Shown in pieces: positions 34,174 through 39,563 of a stretch of DNA of 39,563 nucleotides. The DNA is from Planctomycetota bacterium. GTDB lineage: Bacteria > Planctomycetota > SZUA-567 > H5-PLA8. The notes beneath the pieces were generated by a model. The model searched no databases, was not told the DNA's origin, and was given only the letters and a program-made list of their open reading frames with translations. Numbering within the stretch: position 1 is the stretch's first letter; each line of letters starts with the position of its first letter. The translations under genes and the position numbers were made by a program. The DNA is taken from contig JAHCJK010000031.1 in NCBI GenBank assembly GCA_026184295.1, positions 1 through 39,563 of the forward strand. Direction: 5' to 3'.

Positions 34174-35517
34174 TCAACCGAAGAACTCCTTGTGCAACCC
34201 CTTGATTACCACGGGAATCTGAGCATTGTCGATCAGGAAGGTGATGTTGATCTCGCTCGCCCCCTGGCTGATCATCTGCAGGCTCACGCTGGCGGCGCTC
34301 ACGGCCTTGAAGGCCCGCGCGGCCATCCCGACGGTATGTTTCATGCCCTCGCCGACCAGCGCGACGATGCACTTGTCCTTCTGGATATCGACCTTGGCGA
34401 TCTCTTCCAGGTCGCGCTTCAGGTTTTCCAGGCGGTGCCCGTCGGTCACGTCGGTGGTCATCGAGACGCTCACTTCGCTCGTCGAGATCATGTCGATGAC
34501 GATGTGGTTTCGCTCGAAGATGTTGAACATCCGCGCCATAAAGCCTTCGGTGCCCAGCATGCGCTCGCTGCGCACGTTGATCAGCACCTGGTCTTCCTTG
34601 TAGACGATCGACTTCACCGGATGCTTGGCGTCGATCTCGCCGTGCGGCGTGATCACCGTGCCGGGGGCCTCGGGATCGAACGTGTGGAGCACGCGCACGG
34701 GAATCCCGCGCTTCATCGCCGGGACCATCGTGGCCGGGTGGAGCACTTCCGCGCCGTAGTACGCCAGTTCGCTGGCTTCTTCGAAGCTGAGCTTCGGCAG
34801 CGGGTGCGCGTCCTTGATCAGCGTCGGGTCGGAGGTCATCACGCCCGGGACGTCCTTCCAGACCTGAATCTCGTCCACGCCCAGGCCGGCCCCGAAGATG
34901 GCCGCGGTGTAATCGCTGCCGGAGCGCCCGATGGTGGTGATGTCGCCGTTCTTGTCCTTGGCGATGAAGCCGGTGATCACCACCAGCTTGTTTGCGTGGG
35001 GCTTGAAGGCTTCCGCGATGCGTTCGTAGGTGTCGGGCAGCGGGCGCGCGTTCATGAAGCGCGAATCGGTCGTCAGGCCCAGGTCGTACGCGTTGATCGC
35101 CTCGGCGTCGCCGTGGCCGCGCGCGCGCAGCAGCGCCGCGAAGGTCTTGGACGAAAGGCGCTCGCCGAAGCTGGCGACGTAGTCGTACAGGCGCGGGGTC
35201 ACTTCCTTGACCATGTGGATGCCGCGCAGGAGGTCGTGGAGTTCGCTCAGGTTCTTCTCGCCGATCTCCTTGGGCAGCTCCAGGCCCTTCAGGATCTCGT
35301 GGTGGCGCTTGGCGATCTCGTTGAAGGGCGCGTCGATGTCGCCCTTGACCGAACGGCGCGCGGCGTCGAGCAGTTTATCGGTGATCTTGGAGTAGGCGGA
35401 GACCACGACCACGGGTTTCTTGCCCGAGCGCTTGAACTCGCGTTCCGTCAGTTCCGCGCAACGCCGGATGGCGTCGGGATTGCCCATCGAGGTGCCGCCG
35501 AACTTCATCACGACCAT
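34174..35517 (-). CDS. lysC: Aspartate kinase
   Basis: Aspartate kinase makes aspartyl phosphate, the first step to lysine, threonine, methionine and diaminopimelate. The 447-residue protein has 'MKFGGTSMG' at the N terminus (Lys5), 'VVVSAYSKITD', 'FGERLSSK', 'TIGRSGSDYTAA' and 'WKDVPGVMTSDP', followed by tandem ACT regulatory domains from about residue 300 ('VRSERMLGTEGFMARMF', 'VGEGMKHTVGMAARAF'). It is monofunctional, with no homoserine dehydrogenase part. ACT domains imply allosteric feedback, usually by lysine and/or threonine. I chose ATG 35517, which begins MVVMKFGG; the frame extends to a GTG at 35550 with an atypical Arg-rich stretch that would run into the terminator hairpin. The promoter lies upstream of that hairpin, which may matter for regulation. 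Confidence 0.95.
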   Translation of the reverse strand: MVVMKFGGTSMGNPDAIRRCAELTEREFKRSGKKPVVVVSAYSKITDKLLDAARRSVKGDIDAPFNEIAKRHHEILKGLELPKEIGEKNLSELHDLLRGIHMVKEVTPRLYDYVASFGERLSSKTFAALLRARGHGDAEAINAYDLGLTTDSRFMNARPLPDTYERIAEAFKPHANKLVVITGFIAKDKNGDITTIGRSGSDYTAAIFGAGLGVDEIQVWKDVPGVMTSDPTLIKDAHPLPKLSFEEASELAYYGAEVLHPATMVPAMKRGIPVRVLHTFDPEAPGTVITPHGEIDAKHPVKSIVYKEDQVLINVRSERMLGTEGFMARMFNIFERNHIVIDMISTSEVSVSMTTDVTDGHRLENLKRDLEEIAKVDIQKDKCIVALVGEGMKHTVGMAARAFKAVSAASVSLQMISQGASEINITFLIDNAQIPVVIKGLHKEFFG

Positions 35518-35551
35518 GGCTCTGTTCCGCCTTTCCCTGCATTCGGTCACG

Positions 35552-35575
35552 AAAAAAGCCCGGCCGTGGCCGGGC
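35552..35575 (-). terminator. Strong intrinsic terminator between the regulator gene and lysC
   Basis: A perfect inverted repeat, GCCCGGCC (35558-35565) and GGCCGGGC (35568-35575), with a two-base centre, is followed on the minus strand by TTTTTT (35557-35552). It terminates minus-strand transcription 34 bases before the aspartate kinase ATG. It serves the regulator gene (stop at 35644) and/or acts in the lysC leader. Confidence 0.85.
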
Positions 35576-35588
35576 AGTAAAAGGGCTA

Positions 35589-35616
35589 ATTTAGGCCATG
35601 CTCCGGGGCCGTCAAG
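35589..35616 (-). promoter_or_regulatory. Predicted promoter for aspartate kinase, upstream of the terminator hairpin
   Basis: On the minus strand TTGACG (35616-35611) and TAAATT (35594-35589) are separated by 16 bases (5/6 and 4/6 matches). The predicted start near 35582 is only a few bases before the hairpin at 35575-35558, so the lysC transcript would have to pass an intrinsic terminator. Confidence 0.45.
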
Positions 35617-35643
35617 TAAAGGGGGCGGTCCGGAAGGGACCCC

Positions 35644-36744
35644 TCAGGCCCCGCGCGGCGGCGTCAGGGAACCCCGGTCGCGCCACGCGGCGGGCAGGCG
35701 CTCGCGCACGGCGGGGCGTTTGGGCCGGTCCAGGAGCAGCGCGCCGCGCAGCGCGATCTCGTGAAAATCGAGCACCGGGCCCGAGAACGGTTCGCGGTTG
35801 CCCTGGCCTTGCACGCAGCAGAGGCTCAGGTCCCGCGGGATGTCCACGCCTTCGGCCTGGGCGACGCTCGCCACCGTCTGCGCCGTGGTCACCCCGACGC
35901 AGAAGACCGCCGTATACGCCGGGCGCTTGCGCAGCATGGCCATGATCGAATGCTGCGGGCTCTTGCCGGGTATGTGATTGAAGACCGAGCCCGCGTCCAA
36001 GCCGGCCTCGCGCATGGCGCGGACGAAGCCGGCCTGGCGCTCCCGGGCGTCGGGGTCGATCTCGCGGAGCGTCAGCAGCACGAAGCGCACGCAGGCGATG
36101 CGCCGGTGGCCGAGCGCGAGCATGCGCCGCGTCGCGTCGTAGCCGATCGCCTCGTTGTCCGCGCTGGCCGAATGCAGGTCGTAGCCTTCGCTGGGCGTGT
36201 CGAGGTACGAGACCGGCAGCGGCAGGCGTTCGTACGCGCGCAGGTTGGCCGCGCCGAAGCGCCCGGCCAGGGCCACGCCGCAGAGCGGCAGGTCCAGGAA
36301 GCCCCGCGGCTGGCCGTCCTGGAGCGCGTGGTCGTGCAGCATCAGCAGCGGGACCTGCATGCGACCGGCGGCGGTGACCACGCCCCGCTGGAGTTCCATC
36401 CAGTACGAACCGGGCGCGGTGTTTTCCATCGGATGGCTGAAGACCAATAGCAGCGGCCCGCGCCCGGAGGCCATCAAAAAACGGTCGCGCGCCACGACCC
36501 AGCGCCCGCGCGGATTGGCGGCGATCTGACCTTCGGCGGCGAGCAGGTCCAGGGCCAGCCGCACGGCGCTTACGCTGCTCTGCGTGCTGCGCGCGAGCGC
36601 CCGCAGGCTGGGCAGGACCTCGAGGCATTTCCAGTCGCCGGCCTTCATGCGGCGGCGCAACGCGTCGGCCACGTCGCGGTGCCGTGCGAACGGCCCCGGC
36701 GGGCGGCCGAGGCGGCGGGCATGGGCGGGACGCTTGGCGGGCAC
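35644..36744 (-). CDS. GntR-type DNA-binding / LacI-type sensor transcriptional regulator
   Basis: The product (366 residues from the chosen start) has an N-terminal winged-helix GntR-like region ('DVADALRRRMKAGDW', 'LPSLRALARSTQSSVSAVRL', about 20-80). A LacI/periplasmic-binding-protein-like sensor follows, with 'ADNEAIGYDATRRMLALGHRRIACV', in shortened form the usual 'G..AT..L...GHRRIA' segment, then 'AVFCVGVTTAQTVASVAQAEG' and 'DLSLCCVQG'. Such chimeric regulators typically sense a sugar. The start is uncertain. GTG 36744 is preferred because the upstream in-frame codons are AT-rich at third positions and contain a TATTAT -10-like hexamer and a tandem repeat; ATG 36762 and ATG 36795 (after 'AGGGG') are alternatives. 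It is divergent from the secreted kelch-like gene, a possible target. A strong terminator follows. Confidence 0.87.
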   Translation of the reverse strand: MPAKRPAHARRLGRPPGPFARHRDVADALRRRMKAGDWKCLEVLPSLRALARSTQSSVSAVRLALDLLAAEGQIAANPRGRWVVARDRFLMASGRGPLLLVFSHPMENTAPGSYWMELQRGVVTAAGRMQVPLLMLHDHALQDGQPRGFLDLPLCGVALAGRFGAANLRAYERLPLPVSYLDTPSEGYDLHSASADNEAIGYDATRRMLALGHRRIACVRFVLLTLREIDPDARERQAGFVRAMREAGLDAGSVFNHIPGKSPQHSIMAMLRKRPAYTAVFCVGVTTAQTVASVAQAEGVDIPRDLSLCCVQGQGNREPFSGPVLDFHEIALRGALLLDRPKRPAVRERLPAAWRDRGSLTPPRGA

Positions 36745-36750
36745 GGCGCA

Positions 36751-36770
36751 ATAATAGCACATAATCGCAC
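36751..36770. promoter_or_regulatory. Tandem 10-bp direct repeat, candidate operator
   Basis: ATAATAGCAC (36751-36760) is followed immediately by ATAATCGCAC (36761-36770): two copies, one helical turn apart, differing at one base. They overlap a minus-strand TATTAT -10-like hexamer just before the regulator start and lie between two divergent genes. Confidence 0.4.
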
Positions 36771-36886
36771 ACGGAGCCAGTTCCCCGCCGCGCATGCGCG
36801 GCCCCTGGTTTAGATTGAGGGGGCGCGCAGGACCCGGCCGACCGGGAAGCGCCCCGCCGGTTCACCAGGGAAAAAGGACACTGCCC

Positions 36887-39061
36887 ATGCGCTACGGTCT
36901 CCGCCTGCTCGCCTGCCTGACCTTCGCCGCCGCGCTCCGCGCGGGCGAAGCGCCGCCTCCCGGGCCCGCCCCCGTGGCCGCCCCCAAGGACGCCCTGGAA
37001 CTGGCCGCGGGCGGATGGACCAAGATCGCGGAGGTCCCGCCCGATCCGTTCGGGCGCGAACTGGAGCCCGGGCGCGGCGCGTTTCTCTGCGTCGATCCCG
37101 AATCGGGGCGTTTCTTCCGCTACGGCGGGTACACCCCGGGCGAGACCAACGACCTGTGGAGCTTCGACCTCGCCGCGCGCGCGTGGACGAACGACCTGAA
37201 GGCCGACTACGCGTGGCCGCCGCCGGAGAACCGCCCGGGCGCGGGGCCGTGGTGGCAGATGACCTGCGACCCCAAGCGCAAGGTGATCTGGTTCGGCGGC
37301 GGCAAGGGCAAGGTGGGCAGCACCCACCGCGCGCTCGTGGCCGACCTCTGGAAGTTCGATCCCGCGAAGAAGACATTTACGGCGATGAAGACGCAGATGT
37401 ACCCCGCCGGCAGCGTGCACCTGGCCTACGACACCAAAAACGACCTGCTCGTGCGCGCGCCCGGCGAAGACAGTGAATGGGCCGTGATCCACAACCGCGA
37501 CGCCACCTGGTGCTACGACCCGAACAAGAACGAATGGCTCAGCCGCAAGACGCCCGGTTGCCCCAAGTACGCGCTGGGCGCGCCGTGGGTCTACGACGAA
37601 GGCGCCGGCAAGTGCGTCTACCTTTTCCCCAAGAACGACGGCACCTCCGAGACCTGGACCTACGACGCGGCCGCCGGCGTCTGGGAGAAGCTCGCCTGCG
37701 ATCCGAGTCCCCCGGGGCGCGTCTGCGCCGGCGCGGCGTACCTGCCCGACCAGAAGCGCATCGTGATCCACGGGGGCATCGGGCATCCCGTCAAGCCGAA
37801 CGAATACGGCTACATGCACCGCGGCGGCGGCAACCAGCTGCACGACACCTGGATGCTCGACACGGCGGCCAAGAAATGGACCTGCCTGAACGTCGGCGAA
37901 CCGGCGGTGCCGGTCCTGCCGGGGCAGAGAGGCTCGCGCATGGAACCAATGCAGGGCATGGCCTACGACGCCCGCACGCAGACGATCCTGCTCGCGGCTC
38001 CGACCGTGGGCGTCTGGGCGCTGCGCCTGAAGCCCGAGCAGGGATCGGCCCCCGCGCCGCTCAAGCTGGCCGCGCTTCCGCCGTTCGAAGCGCCCCAGGT
38101 TCCGGAACGCGTCATTCCCCAGGCCCCGCCGAACAAGCGCCTGCTCGACCTCGAACCGATGACCTGGCTGAAGCTCGGCGGCGGCGCTGGACTGGTGGGC
38201 GGCGAAGTGCCCCACATCTACGACGAAACCTCCGGCTACGTCCTGAAGTACGGCGGCTGCAACAACGGCGGCACGACCTTTGCCAGTGGTTACGGGAACG
38301 ATCTGAGCGCCTACGATCCCGCGACCGAGCGCTGGATCGCCCTGCGCTGCGTCGATCCCGCCGGACCCGCGCGCCCCGGCAACGGCTGCACGCGCTTTTA
38401 CGCCTACGATCCCGTGCGCAAGTGCGACTGGTTCGCCGGCGGCACTGCGGGCAACCCTCTCGCCGCCAGCCTGCCGGCCGAAGGCGCCAAGGGCACCTGG
38501 CGCTACGACCCGCTCAAGGACCGCTTCGAACTCGCGCCGAGCGAAAAGACCGTGAACACCGGCGCCGGTGTCGTGACCTTCTACGACCGTGCGAACAACT
38601 GCTTCGTCGGCGTGCCCAAGTCCTACGGCACCGGCGTGGCCGTTTTCGAACCCGAGACCAGCGACTGGAAGCTGGCGCTTAAGGAACTCCGCGCCAAGGC
38701 CTACACGTATCCCGCGTACGTGGAGAGCCTGAAGCTGATGCTCGTCTTCGACGAAGGGAAGCTGCTCTCGCTCGATATGCAGAAGCTTGCCTGGAACGAG
38801 GTGGCGACCAAGGGGGATGCGCCCGCGACCGACGCGAACGCGCGCCCTTGCCTGGCCTACGATCCCGACCATGACCTGGTGCTGCTGGCGCTGGGCAGCC
38901 GCTTCTGGAGCCTGGACGTAAAGAGCCTGACCTGGACGGCGCTCGATCCCAAAGGCGAGAAGGCGAACGTGAATGAATGCCTGGTCTACGACCGCCGCCA
39001 CAAGGTGTTCATCGCGGGCGAGTCCACCCGCAGCAATCGCTGGGCGCTGCGCGTGAAGTAG
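36887..39061 (+). CDS. Secreted kelch-like beta-propeller protein
   Basis: The 724-residue product has a signal peptide (about 1-20, 'LLACLTFAAALRAG') and then two stretches of kelch/galactose-oxidase-like blades, about 45-400 and 435-724. Repeating elements are 'RFFRYGGYTPGETNDLWSFD', 'VIWFGGGKGK', 'ETWTYDAAAGVWEKL', 'IVIHGGIGHP', 'LHDTWMLDTAAKKWTCL', 'YVLKYGGCNNGG' and 'LLALGSRFWSLDVKSLTW'. Each blade has the Gly-Gly and Trp pattern of kelch repeats. Kelch propellers bind proteins or glycans, and no catalytic motif is evident. The ATG at 36887 is preceded by 'AAAAAGGA'. The frame is open back to 36794, but the signal peptide fixes the start. A weak -10-like TAGATT lies at 36811-36816. It is divergent from the GntR/LacI-type regulator. 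Confidence 0.88.
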   Translation: MRYGLRLLACLTFAAALRAGEAPPPGPAPVAAPKDALELAAGGWTKIAEVPPDPFGRELEPGRGAFLCVDPESGRFFRYGGYTPGETNDLWSFDLAARAWTNDLKADYAWPPPENRPGAGPWWQMTCDPKRKVIWFGGGKGKVGSTHRALVADLWKFDPAKKTFTAMKTQMYPAGSVHLAYDTKNDLLVRAPGEDSEWAVIHNRDATWCYDPNKNEWLSRKTPGCPKYALGAPWVYDEGAGKCVYLFPKNDGTSETWTYDAAAGVWEKLACDPSPPGRVCAGAAYLPDQKRIVIHGGIGHPVKPNEYGYMHRGGGNQLHDTWMLDTAAKKWTCLNVGEPAVPVLPGQRGSRMEPMQGMAYDARTQTILLAAPTVGVWALRLKPEQGSAPAPLKLAALPPFEAPQVPERVIPQAPPNKRLLDLEPMTWLKLGGGAGLVGGEVPHIYDETSGYVLKYGGCNNGGTTFASGYGNDLSAYDPATERWIALRCVDPAGPARPGNGCTRFYAYDPVRKCDWFAGGTAGNPLAASLPAEGAKGTWRYDPLKDRFELAPSEKTVNTGAGVVTFYDRANNCFVGVPKSYGTGVAVFEPETSDWKLALKELRAKAYTYPAYVESLKLMLVFDEGKLLSLDMQKLAWNEVATKGDAPATDANARPCLAYDPDHDLVLLALGSRFWSLDVKSLTWTALDPKGEKANVNECLVYDRRHKVFIAGESTRSNRWALRVK

Positions 39062-39132
39062 CGGCGCTTTACCATGCAAGCGTGCGCGCGCTTGGTACAC
39101 TGGCCCCCGGCCGAGCCAGCCGGGGGGCGCGC

Positions 39133-39563
39133 ATGCCGACCGATATCGAGATTGCCAAGCAGATTCAGCTGAAGCCCATCGCGGAGATTGCCGCACGCTA
39201 CGGCATCCGTCGGGAGGAACTGGAACTCTTCGGCGATCACAAGGCCAAGCTCAAGCTTTCCATCCTCGACCGCCTGAAGGACCGGCCCAACGGCAAGTAC
39301 GTCGATATCACGGCCATCACGCCCACGCCGCTGGGCGAAGGCAAGACCACCAGCAGCATCAGCCTCTGCCTGGGCCTGAACCGCATCGGCAAGTCGGTGC
39401 TCGGCTGCCTGCGCCAGCCGTCGATGGGCCCGGTCTTCGGCGTCAAAGGCGGCGCGCACGGCGGCGGGCGCGCGCTGATTCTGCCGCTCGACGACATCAA
39501 CCTGGGCCTGACGGGCGACATCGACGCCGTGGCGCTGGCCAACAATCTGCTCGCCGCGTTTAT
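39133..39563 (+). CDS. fhs: Formate-tetrahydrofolate ligase, 3' part outside window
   Basis: The enzyme makes 10-formyl-tetrahydrofolate from formate, ATP and tetrahydrofolate, and serves one-carbon metabolism. The frame is open from ATG 39133 to the right edge, giving 143 residues of about 550-560. The N terminus 'DIEIAKQIQLKPIAEIAARY' is typical, followed by the ATP-binding 'TPTPLGEGKTT' at 63-73, 'RQPSMGPVFGVKGGAHGGG' and 'LTGDIDAVALANNLLAA'. In many relatives the last motif reads GDFHAI, so this protein has Ile-Asp where Phe-His is usual. A G-rich run ends seven bases before the ATG and could serve as ribosome-binding site. It begins 71 bases after the kelch-like gene. Whether it belongs to an acetogenic or a purine/serine pathway cannot be seen from this window. 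Confidence 0.95.
   Translation, partial: MPTDIEIAKQIQLKPIAEIAARYGIRREELELFGDHKAKLKLSILDRLKDRPNGKYVDITAITPTPLGEGKTTSSISLCLGLNRIGKSVLGCLRQPSMGPVFGVKGGAHGGGRALILPLDDINLGLTGDIDAVALANNLLAAF

Noticed and set aside
1..39563. tRNA, rRNA, CRISPR, IS or prophage elements
   Set aside because: I looked for cloverleaf-like ends, regularly spaced repeats, transposase or integrase motifs and terminal inverted repeats, and saw none that hold up.

Overview
This is a GC-rich bacterial chromosome segment, densely coding, with strong G/C preference at third codon positions. The combination of eukaryotic-like Ser/Thr kinases, PA14 and NPCBM modules, a DUF4388/PEGA/beta-propeller membrane protein and several zinc-ribbon-plus-transmembrane proteins resembles Planctomycetota or another PVC-type lineage. 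That placement is an inference from gene content; there is no rRNA or marker phylogeny here. I see no tRNA, rRNA, CRISPR array, IS element, phage gene or integrase. It reads as core chromosome rather than a mobile island.

Layout. 1-5619 (+): 3' part of a HEAT-repeat protein, gatA, a zinc-ribbon/poly-lysine membrane protein, and a glycerate kinase whose start overlaps the previous stop (ATGA). 5813-9757 (+): a very large secreted TPR-like protein. 9773-11269 (-): an Old-Yellow-Enzyme-type flavin oxidoreductase, divergent from 11551-14802 (+), a DUF4388/MshEN-like/TM/PEGA/propeller protein; both have recognisable sigma70-like promoters. 14824-17367 (-): topA. 17632-19668 (-): dsbD. 19824-22628 (+): a SEC-C protein and a SurA-like foldase. 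22639-27078 (-): a probable operon running site-2 protease, Ser/Thr kinase, scpA, PduO-type cobalamin adenosyltransferase, preceded by a CYTH gene. 27679-34032 (-): a PA14/NPCBM membrane protein and a large PA14 Ser/Thr kinase. 34174-35517 (-): aspartate kinase. 35644-36744 (-): a GntR/LacI-type regulator. 36887-39061 (+): a secreted kelch-like protein. 39133 to the window end (+): the 5' part of formate-tetrahydrofolate ligase.

The most interesting region is 27.7-34.0 kb. The Ser/Thr kinase there has, from N to C terminus, two 24-residue repeats that fit the c-di-GMP-binding MshEN motif, a kinase domain, a Thr/Pro-rich repeat segment, one membrane helix, a coiled-coil/TPR region and a PA14 domain. 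Its neighbour shares the whole C-terminal half (small beta domain, TPR, PA14) but has a zinc ribbon in place of the kinase and ends in an NPCBM carbohydrate-binding module. The 11.5-kb DUF4388 protein carries the same paired 24-residue repeat, with exactly the 5-residue spacer described for MshEN. Together these suggest an envelope-sensing network that may be tied to a cyclic dinucleotide. This is a hypothesis based on sequence motifs only.
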